DNA of 64,000 nt from Prostheceraeus crozeri (Eukaryota; Platyhelminthes; Polycladida; Euryleptidae), in NCBI GenBank assembly GCA_907163375.1, contig CAJQUW010007886.1:124001-188000 (forward strand). Direction: 5' to 3'. The position numbers and the translations under genes were made by a program. Below are positions 24,225 to 37,006 of the stretch, piece after piece; position 1 is the stretch's first letter, and every line of letters begins with the position of its first letter. The notes beneath the pieces were generated by a model. The model worked only from the letters and a program-made list of their open reading frames with translations. It ran no database searches and had not been told where the DNA came from.

Positions 24225-24560
24225 TGGAATATCTACATAGAACGCGCCGGATAGAGCGCCAGCTGATTCCCTCGGCGCGCGGAGTTATTTTCTATTTATG
24301 GATTCTTTCAAATTCGAGGTTGATGGGCTAGCGCGCCGGCCGCATGATCAAATTTTGAAAATTCTGAAAATATAGTCATCAGTTCGCGTAAGTCGACCAT
24401 CTGACGCGGGCCGGCTTCTCGAAAAATATGCAGGATTAAGCTGGCGCATCTCCGTGTAGATTCGAGTTTGTCATTGAGTGACTCACATGTGGTCACTCAC
24501 CAAGCACGACGAGCAATTACGGTACCGGTATGCGCATTCAGCCGCCATGGATCTATTTGG
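24225..24560 (-). promoter_or_regulatory. GC/CpG-rich block, candidate STARD10 promoter region
   Basis: Amid sequence of well under 40% GC, this segment holds dense GCGCGC, GGCGCGCGG and CGCGCCGGCCG clusters. It lies about 5.4-5.7 kb upstream of the first certain STARD10-type exon and overlaps the candidate first exon. I see no TATA box or obvious initiator. The promoter role is inference from position and composition. A minus-strand 62-codon frame at 24308-24496 has no recognisable product. Confidence 0.3.
24501..24548 (-). CDS. Candidate first coding exon of the STARD10-like gene
   Basis: On the minus strand a GATCCATGGCGGC start context opens a 16-codon frame (MAAECAYRYRNCSSCL) that runs directly into a consensus donor, GTGAGTGACC. 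It ends in phase 0. Joining it to the acceptor at 18853-18854 would add ATC-ATG-CCC in frame, giving a continuous reading frame into the START domain. It sits in the only strongly GC- and CpG-rich block near the gene. The peptide has no homology I can recognise, so the exon could equally be non-coding 5' UTR, or chance. Confidence 0.4.
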
Positions 24561-26435
24561 ATTTGTGACACGCTTTATCATGTTTGACACTAGAGAATAG
24601 TCACATGTGTTGTCAATAACCAATGAATGTAGGCCCTAATCATCAAAAGTCGTCACATGCCAATTGGCATATCAAGTTTTGTCAGATGCTGATGGAAACA
24701 TACGGCATAAATTTGACACATGACGAAATGCAGAAAAGGGGCAATTTACAATTTATCTTTTCACATTGAATGTTTGGAGATATCCGTATTGTGAAGAAAA
24801 AAGTTGATTTAGGCTACCTTGTTCATGATATCGGTCCTAGGCTATAACAACAGCGGTTACAGTGGCACAAAATCGAGAAAATTCGGCCTAATTTTCGTGC
24901 TAACTGCAATTCTAAAGAATCCGTTAGACGGGCACACAAACTAGTGGACTTAAGAAGGAGATCTCTCAAAGGCTTTTACTGATTGTGCGTAGTTTCCTAG
25001 AAAATTGTCATTGAAAGTGTCTGACATGTACCGCGTGATTTGTGGCAGATTGAACCGAGGCTAAATTTTTGAACAGACTATAGGTAAAATCGGGACACTT
25101 TTACTTGCTCGAATGTGGCAATTCTGCAATTTAATATTCTGGTTAAGATAGCATCTTATTATCTTCTCTACTCAACCGTAGTAGGCATGTATGCCACGAG
25201 ATAAAACTTGTTTCGTCCCAGCCGTAGAATTATCCACTACCCGTGTGATACATGGACGTGGAAATCGTAGACTTCGGTTCGGCTTATCTTAGATTGACAG
25301 CTCATTGTTCTCAAATGAAGCATACCATCAATTCTGAACTAACTCGATTCAATTTAAAGAGACACTGAACTTTATCCTAGTGATTTACCCAGATCGACTT
25401 GGTGCGGTCACGACAACGAACTGTCGCCGCGACATTTATATAATACACAATGTAATGATTAACATGAGTAAAAAAAACCGAAATACGCAAATAGTAGTAA
25501 AATTTGCGCTGAGTAAACAGCAATTTGCAACTGAGCAGTTCATGCAATAGAATTTCGATGATGAACGGCCAGCAAATTTGAATGCCACAGTTCTCATGCG
25601 TATCACTTTTATTATTTTGCTTCACACAAACAATTTTCCTGACCTAAGATCTTTATCAGCTTCTCATTCATCTATGACTTAACAATTTACAAGTCATTAT
25701 ACAGGGAGTTGTTCTCGATGAGTGTTTGAAGAAAATGTTGATACACTTTACAGTTTTCCAGTAAATTGCGTGTTTAGGGATCATGTGAATCTTCCGAAAG
25801 TATACAATTGGAAGAGCACTAAACATGGGTGTCAGCTTGCAATCAACCCTTTTCTGACATCTGCGAGAAAAGAGTTAGGAAATTCATTCATGTGACGGGT
25901 TTTAGGGTCCAGACAACAACGTGATTGTACATAATCTTGTACTCTTGCGAACTTTGATGTAACAAGCACAAGAAAGCTGTATGAAAATTCAAAACGACCG
26001 GAAAGTTTTAACCGTTCTAGACATAAAATGGTTTCATCTTTTACTGATCCTTTCCCTGGAAAAAGGCTTAAACACAGATATTTAGGCTGGACAGCAGGCT
26101 AAGATTGAGACAATTATAGCTACACTCTTACTGGCAACTGTTTATTTTACTATTTGAAAGTTTTGAAATCTCCATATGTTTCCATAAAAACACGTGGTTT
26201 TATCCGAAGTACAGATAATTAGTACAAATTAAAGTGTCTATAGCCTGTGCACTGTCAGTTATTCTCGTTCACAAAGTACTTGCATATGTTCTACAACTTC
26301 AATTTAAGTAATCTCAGAAACTGGCTGTATGTTTACCACCCGTGTTCACCCATATATTGCACAGAAGCATGTCGCAATTGAATTTGGAGAACAGTGAAAA
26401 ATTATTTATTGCATAATTGATCTGTTTAGTGTGTT

Positions 26436-26502
26436 ACTCATCTAGCACTGTCATGCCGGTCTTGATGCATCAGGAGTTCGAATCTCCAGTCTCAGTGTTA
26501 CA
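26436..26502 (+). ncRNA. tRNA-like (SINE-like) fragment with A- and B-box resemblance
   Basis: TAGCACTGTCATGCCGG resembles a degenerate A box, and GAGTTCGAATCTC fits the B-box consensus about 30 bases later. Acceptor strands do not pair, so it is not a tRNA gene. A SINE or tRNA-pseudogene relic is possible. Confidence 0.25.
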
Positions 26503-28363
26503 GAGATCTCGGAAGATGCGATGACAAACTTTGTGGCCAGCCCTTTAGTGAGATGGTGAAATGTTGTTTGGAGAAAAGTTGTATTGAAATCTTAATGAAT
26601 TGTTAAAATTACTGCTGGTGGTAGAATGACATAATTGTGACGAAAGCAAATTGATGCTGAGGTAAAAATATTTATGCCTAAATGGTCGAAGTACAGAATG
26701 ACGGGATTGACAGGCATCCTTACTTGTTTCTGGTTCCCTTTAATAGCGATGTCAGAAAGGACCAAGGGCTGCTGGAGATCACCCCTCTTCCTTTTTTTAA
26801 AAAAATTATCAAATAATTCAGTTATATGTTTTCTATATACTGTACATGTTTGTTATACGACAATGTAATTAATAAGTACCGGTAGGTCTTCTCGTCTTCG
26901 TTTACATATGACGGCTTGATCCGCCCGCCCTCAACATTAATAGTTTTCTGAATATCTCTAATGTAGGCTGATCGAATAATATTACTGGATGCTGTTCGGC
27001 GTGAGATTCAAATCATTGTAACTAAATGATTCATCTTGCAGCCGCAACAGTTTTCGATAATGAAATACATGCGGTATATTCTTCTGGCCTTCGCTAAGGT
27101 TATTGTTCGTTAACGATTCAAGATTTATGACGTTAATTTTAGTGTAATCATTAATAGAGCTCGATCAGGTAATCACTGATGGAGCTGGCATACGCATTGC
27201 AAATCTCACAACTTTTATTGACTATTTCATCTCATTATTCAGTAATTTTTAGAAGAATTCTCATTAGTTTCTCAATTATTTCTCGATGTATTCACTTTGC
27301 AGATTGACACAGAATAATTTTCGGTCGTTTTTAATTATGGTTTAAAACGGAGGACATTATGTGTGCAATGCTGGGAGATGATACGTCAATAATCAGGTAC
27401 CCACTACCTGCACAAAAAAATTAAAAATCTTGAGCTCGCTATATCCGAGTAACTAGCGTGATAAATCAATTTGCTCATGTCATGACTACTAAATTTCTGT
27501 GAAATGTAAAATAATCTCCAGAATTTGTTGATAATTATGATTTGAATTAAACAATAATTAAAAAATAATTAATTATTAATTAATTCATTACTAATTAATC
27601 AAACACATACTGAAAATTTTTGTATCATAAGATTCTGTTTTTGCGTACGTTGTGATCCTGTTGAGGTCAAAAATACAATATGAGTCAGAATAAGTCGTGA
27701 ATAAGTCATTTGTCAATTTTGATTTCCACGTTCCCTGAAGTATCTATGAACAAGCTTAGTGTTGGTAATACGTTGGTAATAAAGTGTTTAAAAATAATTC
27801 AATTAATTGACAGTGTTAGTCTAATATGCCTCTTTTCATGGTACCAGTAGGCAGCAATTCTGGTAGCACAAAAAGAATCGTTAATTGTCCGAAATTGTCC
27901 GGAATTCGTTAGACAAATTTTGGATTTTTTGTACATTCGAATACTGTGCTTATTCATGTGTCTGCTAGGGTGAAAACACATTCTCACGAAAAAACGAGCT
28001 TCTTCAGAAATCCTTTATCATATGCACACTTGTTGTGCAATATATCCATCTCATAGAACTGACGTTTGCGATCACAATCTTTCATCAGATTATTGGCAAT
28101 GCAGGACTTTGAAAGGATGGATTTCATTTCTGTACAAAGAGGTGTTGATGTAGTAGGATCCGTGTTTATTAAGAATGTTTCTCATTTATCTTGGCAGTTG
28201 CATATCCCGGTTTCACTTGTCCGAATTCTAGATCTCAAATGCTTAGAGAATCGGAAAGAGAACTTGTTTGAAGGACTTTTTCAGTCGTGGAAAGAAGTTA
28301 TGGCTCTTTTTGAAATTCAATGACTCTTAGAAATCGTCGTCTAAATTTGCACGGAGCTGCGTC

Positions 28364-28393
28364 CCGTTGCGGCAATTATCCTTGCCGCAACGG
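28364..28393. repeat. Perfect 12-bp-arm hairpin
   Basis: CCGTTGCGGCAA and TTGCCGCAACGG are exactly complementary around the 6-base loop TTATCC. It is strongly GC-rich in AT-rich surroundings. There is no T-run after it and no known function. Confidence 0.75.
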
Positions 28394-30732
28394 CATCTCG
28401 TTAGGTTGGATGTTTCATCCATGTCTCACTAAAAACCGCGCGGCAATGATGGGTCTCTAGAAGCAGTTTATCTTTCTTTAAGCGACGAATCACACAATGT
28501 GCTTGATAAGTGACCTTTGGCACGTCCCTAGCTTATCCGTTAAAAAATGGCATAAGATATGTCAACAATGACGATTAACTTGCTTTTCTAGTTCACGGAT
28601 AATTTTGACCCAATCTGTTTTTGACTACTATTTAAAATGTTAACGTATAAAATGTTTCTCTATTAACTTGTTTCTTATTAAAATGACAAGAAGTGTGAAA
28701 AAAATTCCTGTTGGAATCTCAGGACGTTCAACTTTGAAGGAAGTTGAGCTGATTAGCTCTACTTAATGCGTTAGTCGTCATGCAATATCTCGAAAATAAT
28801 TGAATTTGGAGCAGCAAAGGACAATTCATGACGATGCTTGATGAGTTATCAGATACAATATTGCACTTTAAAGAAATATTGCCTTCAAATCCATATTTTT
28901 CCAGGGCATATAGATTAATATTCCAGGGCAATTAAATATAGAAATCGAGTAACACATTTTCCTAAGTTTACAGTTTCACAAGGATTATCTACAAACGTAG
29001 AAGTTTGAAAATTTTCATTGTCAAGTTTCCAAATCTTGAGGTATCATTTACATTACAATTCATCGTCAACATGTGGCAGTCTGAGATATTCAGATGTTCA
29101 GAACTTTATGCAAATTCGCAAATTATAAGTAGGGGAAACTGGGCCATCATAAGCCATCGTCCTGATCTGAAAAACGCTTCAGTATTTCTGAATGCGAACG
29201 CCATTTAGATGAGATCATATCAAACTTGGAAAATGACAAAAATGGTCTGGTACCTCAACAAAAGATTTTTTACGTACAAAAGTAAATTTTTACACTTAAA
29301 TATTTTTCGTTCTGCCGCCCAGATAAAACACCACTGATGAAATTTACCTTGCAGATGAAAAAGTCACCCCACTTGAAGTAATGATGAAGCAAAATATTTT
29401 TTCTGATGTCAAATGTATTTAGGATACAATAACCTCGCCATTAAAAACGCTGTGTCGTTGCAGAGTCAGTGACTGCATCTGAACTCCTATAGCAGCGGAG
29501 TGGAGTTTTTAAACTCCCATGCAAATGCACTGACCTCCATAATGTAAGTAACACACAGTAAAAAGAAAATAAATAAAATGCTTAATAAAATTGAAATTTT
29601 TAAACAGCAATCAATCCTTTTTTAGTAGTTTCAGTCTTTTCAGTGAAAATAAGGTTGTTAAAAAAACTAAAACTTGCTCATTGTTTGAATTCAACTTAAT
29701 GATGAGCTTATTTGAAGATTGGTAAGATTTTCTGGGTGCATGTTTCTTGATATTAACTTCAGAGTACATGTAGGTTGCAACAGAAAAGTCCTTCCGTTTT
29801 ACATCACCTTAGCTTCGTTGTTCCGCAGAATTAGGCCTTTCTTTTCTTGCTACTTTTGCAAGTAAATGCGGTATCTGGAACCTGCAGTTCGGCAATGTTT
29901 GGACCATCTGCTTAGTATTATGCAATAGGCATTTTGTCAAGGGCACATACAATAGTTTTCATACAATCGCATACTGTTCTTCAAGCCATTCATTATTTGG
30001 CTGACATGTTTGTTGCCTGCATATCTGAATTCAAGGAAAAATCCCTCTTGCTTGTCATGTGAATCAACAAAATCATTATCATGCATCTTACATTGCTTAG
30101 AGTGTAATGATTTTCAATTGTCTTTAATGTGAGATTTCCAAAATTTTAAAAAACTGGATTGACGTTTTATCTAATCATGTCAAAAACTGACTTGTTAAAA
30201 CAAAATAGACTATTTCGATTTTTTAAAAGAAGCATACGTATCCATTGATGAGACAGTGCATAGGCTATCTCTCTCTGCGAGTTCCGGTACCTACTAAAAT
30301 CACATCGACGCAGTATACACCTTGCGCAAAGACATAAAGACCAGTGATTCCATACCTACACGCTCGCATGCTCTACAATATGCAAAGGCCTACTTCCGAT
30401 CTGAAAACCACTTCTTTGGCATGTATGCCATTTGTGTATGTGTATAGGCCCATCATCAGTAGCGGCTGATGATGCACACTTGCATGCTTAGTACATTCAC
30501 ATCAAAGGCACAGGTTACCATTACTTGACATAATTAGTGATTTGCTACTTATCAAGCCAATTGCCTGATTCGCAGTCCAGTCAAACCCCGGAGTCGCGAG
30601 AAGGAGTCATCAAAATGATGCGACTCCGCATCCTTCATTTGCATACTGCTAGTCAATATACCCAAAACTTCAGGTTTCGCAACCACACAAGCGAAAACAA
30701 ACGAAATCCCATCATAAAAGCTGATAAATAGC

Positions 30733-30843
30733 AACTCTTTTTTTCCCTCTGTCTTCACTTTTATTCACTTTTCCTATCTTAGTTTATCTTAGTTCTTTTT
30801 ATCATTATTGGTTTCTCTCTTATTTTCTCTTTCTTCTTCTCTA
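30733..30843 (+). repeat. Polypyrimidine tract ending in CTCTACAG
   Basis: About 110 bases, mostly C and T, end at TTCTTCTCTACAG, which resembles a strong splice acceptor. No open frame of note follows, so an exon is unsupported; it may be a degenerate microsatellite. Confidence 0.35.
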
Positions 30844-33064
30844 CAGTGTAGGCCCTATTTATTTCTATACAATCCTATGACAGCCCTCATGCAACTGAGA
30901 GCCTGTTACATGCATGTTTCAATCTTTGATTAACATTCCTATATTTTCTATCACCGAAATTCGATTAGCTTTACGAATTGGATGTATTACTGCTATACAT
31001 GTTCTTGGTGGAGACTTGCGATTACATGTTATTCGCATCTACAAAGTTTACAGACGACTGATAGAATAAACACAGACTTGTACTGTCATTTAAACTACTT
31101 TATAAAAACGTCTCGACATTTGAAATACAGCCTCAAACGAAAACACGTTTATTCACAGACGCAATGTTTCAAAATCATGTGACTCATCACTGGAAGATTT
31201 GATGTTTACAAACCACGTCCGGAATTCGGAGCGTTCGATTTGCGTTGATTTTTCTATAATTCTGATAGCCCATTTGTACTGTAAGGATCCACTTGACACT
31301 TATCACGAGACGCACACTATCCATAAGATGCAAGGGAGTATATTTTCACCGATAAATGATGTTAGCGTGTTCAGTCATCTATAAGCCATTGATTTTCAAC
31401 CTGCTGTGCCCAATCTTGTAAATGGTATTGCGGTTCCATAGCTTGTTGTAAAGGTTCGTTCAGGAAGACCCTGACGTGAAACCGTACGTTCATTTATGAA
31501 CACTTGTCCATTAATTAGTGATAAATGAAATATGCTACATCACTTGCATGAATATACAGATATTCATGATTGATACTTTCTCAAAGTCATAAGTTTTGAA
31601 GTAGATAACCAGAATATGAATAAATAATACAATTCATCAAGTAGCCTACACGACTCACAGATGAGAAGTGATGAAGCTCCATTATCTTATGCTCTTCATG
31701 TCAATCAACATTTCTGATTAATCCAGTAAAAGAAATCTAAATAGTTTATTTAGTCGTGTCCTCCAGTGACTGGAAGAATAACCCATACCGTGGACCATTT
31801 TGTGTTGTGCGACAGAGAAATGAAAGTGACCTAAAAGAGATCATATTGGTAAAGAAATTCTTCAGCGACGCCTGACAAAAGTATCTGACCGACCTCATCA
31901 CGTCGTTAAAAGAGGAAAATTCACCTCTTCGCTGAAATGCTTCTCCTCTCTCCCGTCATATTTCCTCTCAACCAAGGACTCTCTGCTATCCAAAGTTACC
32001 ATACTCATGTTCTTCTTTTCCCAGTGTATTAGCAGGTCTAAAGGACGCAAAGTCGATCCATCACCCTACTGTGCCATCAATGTATCCCTTCCTTCACACC
32101 TGCTGACCACTCATGTTATTGTACAATTACTCATCAAATGGAGACGCCTCATCAATATGACTTTCTCAAGTTTTTTGCTAACAAAAATATTTCATCACAC
32201 GCATCTGCAACAAGGTCTTCATTACAGTAACATTGGTGCATCGTGCACTCCGCAACTTCACCTCTTCTTGTGAAAACGTTATTCTTGCACATGTAGAAGC
32301 AATTTAAAGGATAACGACATATCATTTAGTGTCAAGTGTATGATGCACGATCCTAAAACTGATTCTGAAACCATTTGTGACAAATTTACTTAAAGATTAA
32401 ACCGATAGCGAGAGAAATTGTGCTTCCACGACCTAAAGTGGTGTTTTCGTGGGATGTTAATTTCAAGGTCGGAGCGCAAATGTTTCTTACGCTCCGCGCT
32501 CCGAGAAATTGAGTCGGAGCGCACATTTATGCGAAATGTAAAGAAGTCTCGACGAAAATAGATCATCCGAATTTCTGATAGATAGCAGGACTTCTAGGAA
32601 GCATTTATGTTTACTGAAGTCGCCCTGATTGTATTCAATCAATCTAAACATGATCGCTGTATTATGATGGAACTTTTGATAAGACTGCGGGTCCGTCGCT
32701 TCGAAAAATCAAATTCTTTCATCAATCCGATAATTGTCTGCTTTGTCATACTACTGATAAGCTTTAGCAGTAACACAATAATTCGTGAACCATTAATTTC
32801 TCTAAACAGACAGGTTTCTTGATCTAGCCATTGAGTGCAATATCCCGATTACAGATCTTCGCATTGATGTTAGAATGTCTGACAAAGGCCTCATTCATGT
32901 TCGTAGGTGTGACAATTTCTCATAAGAATGCATAATACTCCAAAAATTACAGTGCGTAAAGGAGTGCTGAAATGATAGATCACTTTGATCAAGTGCACTA
33001 CAACTCAAAGCTATCTCTTATTCTAACCCAATGACGATGAAAATTACGTCGATTTCTACATCAA

Positions 33065-33106
33065 TCAGCGGACACTAATGCTGTAGTTGGCATTATTGTC
33101 CGCTGA
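33065..33106. repeat. Hairpin with 17-bp arms
   Basis: TCAGCGGACACTAATGC pairs with GCATTATTGTCCGCTGA with a single mismatch around an 8-base loop. The word GGACACTAA recurs in the hairpin at 33556-33651, suggesting a shared origin. Confidence 0.7.
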
Positions 33107-33443
33107 ATTACATTACAGTTGCATTGGGTTGGAAACTGCATAATTGTCGGGAAGAATCATTCTATGTCAAATCTTCATAGAAATTAAGTAATAGTCAGGA
33201 TTTTAGAGCAAAGCTTCTCAGATATCTATGGTAAAAACATAGATTGTAACGTAAGAATCATTGCTTGTAGACACCGCCATAGATTTCATCTTCATTGGGT
33301 TAGGGTTAGAATACTAATAATGCATGATTTCGTAAGGCTTTCTATGTCCACAGGTTCAGAAGTTCCACGAAGCAGGTAGATATTTTCCTGGTTGGAAATT
33401 ATTAACCTGGTGCAGACTTCTATGGAAAAAGTCATGCATTACA

Positions 33444-33553
33444 GTAGATAATGCATAGATTTTTTCGGTCATTATTCGTCATAATAACCTCGAGCCTTCG
33501 GCTGTCGGTAATTATAGCAAATAATGACCTCAAATCTATGCATCATCTATTAC
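33444..33553. repeat. Long imperfect hairpin
   Basis: Outer arms carry ATGCATAGATTT and AAATCTATGCAT, extended by GGTCATTATT and AATAATGACC closer to the loop. This is about 30 paired bases per arm with a few mismatches. Confidence 0.65.
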
Positions 33554-33555
33554 AT

Positions 33556-33651
33556 AATATCCACTTCTATCGGACACTAAATGCAAAATTCGTCGGTCAC
33601 TAGCGTGTCCTCGGAATTTTGTATTTATGTCCTCTAAAAGTAGATACTATT
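33556..33651. repeat. Long imperfect hairpin adjoining the previous one
   Basis: AATATCCACTTCTATCGGAC...GCAAAATTC pairs with GAATTTTGTATTTATGTCC...AGATACTATT, with arms of about 36 bases and several mismatches. It sits immediately after the hairpin at 33444-33553. Confidence 0.6.
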
Positions 33652-34741
33652 CCTATATTGGGCTACAGCAACACCTGTGAATGCCGCAATAGCATTGTTT
33701 CATTGATTTCTGCTTCCAATTATCACCACATTAAAGCTAAGATAACAATGTACTCCGTGCATAAATTACCTCATCCGTACTCAGTACCGACTGGTCTTAG
33801 TAGGGCCTGTATAGGCATACATTGTTCCAAATTTTGATTAGTCCTCATCCTGATCGCGGTGTCTTCTGCGGGTTTCAGTTGGAGAGAGAATGCGATTCGT
33901 TCAAAAATTGGAAAGGTAGAACTACGATAAATTCGAAAGCTAGCGCGTTTCACAAACTGATTTTGAACAATTATCGTGATATTCCTTCATAGATCGAATG
34001 CAGTGTTAGAAATATAATTATTGTTGTAATACTTATTGAAGACGTTGTAGTGTTGATGGGTAGTTTTCATAACCATGAAGCTTTGAATATTATCAAATCG
34101 TCTTTCATCGACACATTTTCACTTGAAAGTGTTTAGACTTCTCAGGGTAATTTGAATCTAATGAATAATTATTCAGGAGATTTGTAGGCAAATTTCAGAA
34201 GCTTGCAAAAAATGTATTTAACTTTTCAAATGCTGTTTATAGTAATAGGAAGATGCCTAATCTGTGATTTTCATGTAATTGTGAGCTGTACGGGAAGAGG
34301 CCGAATCGATGCCCCGCTATCTCAATGCACTTTCCCATCATCATGCAACCCCACGAAATTGTCTTCATCTACAGAAGCATAAAGATTTTACTTTCCTTGT
34401 AAGGTACCATCACCTTGCGGTCATCTGCATTATTCAATATCATTATGCACTGATTTAGGTCAATTAGGTTAGATGGGAATTATTGAAATGCTAGTTGTAG
34501 CCTAGACAATTGTCATCAAAATGATATAAGCATACCTCCTCCTCTTGCGATGATCAAGGACATGGTCCGCAAAGTGTCAAATCGACCGCTATAAAAATCA
34601 ACAAGAATGCCTGCCTGGATTGCAATTCTACTATATGCAAAAAGCTGTGAAATGCCTGTTGAGCAGTCTCTATTTTCAATCACCTTTGTGCACGCTTCCA
34701 AAGAATCAGATAGATTGAGGCCTAGTTCTCAGTAGTAGTTT

Positions 34742-37000
34742 CAGGCCTGTGATTACTCCTCAAATTCCTCAGATTCCTCAAATTTGTTTATTGCTCCTCA
34801 AATCCTCAAAAATTCCTCAAATATAGCTTAACTATGAGAAATTCCTCAAATACGACACACTACGGACTAAATGTCGGATAATGTATTGTTTTTGGCGAAT
34901 GGCGATGATATGTAAACTTCCAAACAAAAAGCTAAGATAGAATCCTGTAACATGTACCCTACATCCATGCTGCTAATCATGAATCACTCATGATTTATTA
35001 CTTTTCTTTTTCTTCTCTTATGATTTATAACTTAATAATTTTTCTCTCACACACCTGGTAGATTTTAGATAGCGTAATCCTGCTGTGCTAGCTAGATCTG
35101 ATATTTTGATTGGAAACAGACCTGTCCTTTTATCATCTGAATGGGTAGACTGTTAAATAGAACATTTTCAATATATAAGTGATAAACATAATTTTGAAAA
35201 GAGCGACTTACTCACCAATTCGTTCCACATGAGGAGAGGAGAACCGTTGCTTGTCCTTTTAGTAAGTATTTTCAAATTTCTAGACATTTTAGGATATAAT
35301 TATTTTCTTTTAGCCATGTCATATTTAGCACATCAAAAATTAACCAGTCGTTAACTTGTTTTTTTTATTTTGTTACCTTGACGCACTTTGTTGCGTTGAA
35401 TACGTTGAATGTCGTTTTAAATTTCTGCAAGTTACAGGGCTGCAGATGTTCCGGTTCGTCCGGACTTATTTTGCTAAGCAGAGAAGTTGTCCGAAGTTAT
35501 TGTCTGTCGAACTCACTCATTAAATGCTTTTACGTATTTAATGAGTGAAACACTGCGATCAACCTACAGAAATTTAATATTTGAACCTTGCAATGTTTTA
35601 CTTCTAACTTTAATATTGCTTAGAATTCCAACAATAAAATGCACATTCAATTATTTTCAATAATTATCTTGACCTTTTTCACGACCTTCTTTATATGTTT
35701 CTGCGACTATATGGCTGCTAAATGCATGCCTGTACTTCTTAAAGAACTTAAGGATATCGATATTCCATATCCATTATATGATAACATATAGGTAGTCCAG
35801 CCCACTTGAATTTCAGTGCTCTTATCAACTGAAGCGTTTGTTTCACTCTCTTCCATTTTATTTCCGCTGAACATGAACACATCCGACGGGGTTAAGCGAT
35901 GGTCCCTAAATTTAGTGTCTATCTGCCTCCTGGTCACTAGCGTGCGGGGGTTGGAAGCGTATGAAGCTCTGCTATCTTATGAGTCTTTTTACAGCTACAT
36001 TTTTCAGGGTCTGCCGACCGACATTTATCCTGGATGAATTATTCACTTATAATTCACGTTTTCATAATTTGCTGAACACAGGTTGGTGTGAAACTAGTGC
36101 ACACATTGCTTATCGTTGCATGTGAACTTAGATTAATTAAGACATTGAACCACATAGTACTGGGTTGGTAGATTTTCAACCTGGGTCTACTGCAAGATGT
36201 GGACGTCAATATCTCTGCGCAACTTCATGCGAATAGAGGTGATAATCTTTCACTCTTTGCCTGTATGAGACCAACAACTCAACTGGCAAGCATGTTCCCG
36301 ACACTTGTTTTGTGTTGTATGAGAGAATTCATGCTCATTTGAATGTAGATCGGAGCGATATGATCAAACGCTAACAAGTAAACAAAACCCACCAAAACTT
36401 GTGTAGCCTAAAGTAATATCAATAAATTAGTGTGTAATGTGGCGTATCCTTCATAATATATTACTGACTTTTTTAAGTCACAAGCATTCCGTCAACGATT
36501 TTAAGCTTTCTATACTTATGGGTTACTCTCCTCCCAAATTTGTCTAAAGTCCGTAAAAATTAATCGTTGCAAAGCCCCAGATGCATGTAGTTGAGGATAT
36601 ATCCTACATTCAAAAAATTATAGTATACAAATCTGACAAGCATCATTGAATTGGAGACGATAGCGTGAAGCAGAGCGATAGCAGCAGCTTGATCTGACAT
36701 CCTATGTTCGACACATTCTAAGCAGATAATACTTGAGGCAACAAATTAATTTCGTAACAACGCGGGAAGTGATTATGACCAAGTCAGTATTCCTTTGCAA
36801 TATACACAACTTCGAAAAGTGTGGTGTGGTCAACCCTTGGGTTACCTTCTTCGTTGTGACTTTCATGATTTGAAGTTTGGCCGAAAATCCGTTCTAAAAT
36901 TTGTAGTTTTTCTTGCAATTATCATATTAGGTTCCGTTTCCATTCCTCAAATTTTTCACAAAAAATCCTCAATTTTTTTCATAGGCTAATCACAGGCCTG
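34742..37000. mobile_element. 2.26-kb TIR element with CAGGCCTGTGATTA ends
   Basis: The 14-bp terminus CAGGCCTGTGATTA at 34742 is exactly inverted at 36987-37000 (TAATCACAGGCCTG). The flanks share TAGTTT (34736-34741 and 37001-37006). The left subterminal region repeats TTCCTCAAAT about eight times; two more copies in the same orientation lie near the right end. An internal perfect hairpin CACTCATTAAAT/ATTTAATGAGTG lies at 35514-35547. No recognisable transposase: the longest frames (35707-36037, both strands) match nothing I know. The CAGG end suggests hAT, but a 6-bp duplication would be unusual for that superfamily. Confidence 0.7.
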
Positions 37001-37006
37001 TAGTTT

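Larger units (their letters stand above)
24561..34733. other. 10-kb intergenic stretch without recognised genes
   Basis: I see no convincing exon. Contents are a tRNA-like promoter fragment (26.43-26.5 kb), an AT low-complexity run built from AATTAATTA words (27.54-27.60 kb), hairpins at 28.36 and 33.07-33.65 kb, a polypyrimidine tract (30.73-30.84 kb) and a short GC-rich duplication of TCGGAGCGCA (32.47-32.53 kb). An 85-codon plus-strand frame at 28066-28323 and a 71-codon one at 32607-32822 match nothing I know. Confidence 0.5.

Noticed and set aside
26436-26502. A true tRNA gene
   Set aside because: A and B boxes are degenerate, and no acceptor or anticodon stem can be folded.
28066-28323. 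85-codon plus-strand frame
   Set aside because: Reads somewhat protein-like but matches no family known to me; a perfect hairpin follows but gives no functional link.
30733-30860. Strong polypyrimidine tract plus CTCTACAG as a splice acceptor
   Set aside because: No open frame or homology follows it, and other pyrimidine tracts in the window behave the same way.
33295-33310. TTAGGGTTAG resembling telomere repeats
   Set aside because: Fewer than two repeats; not a telomere or an interstitial telomeric array.
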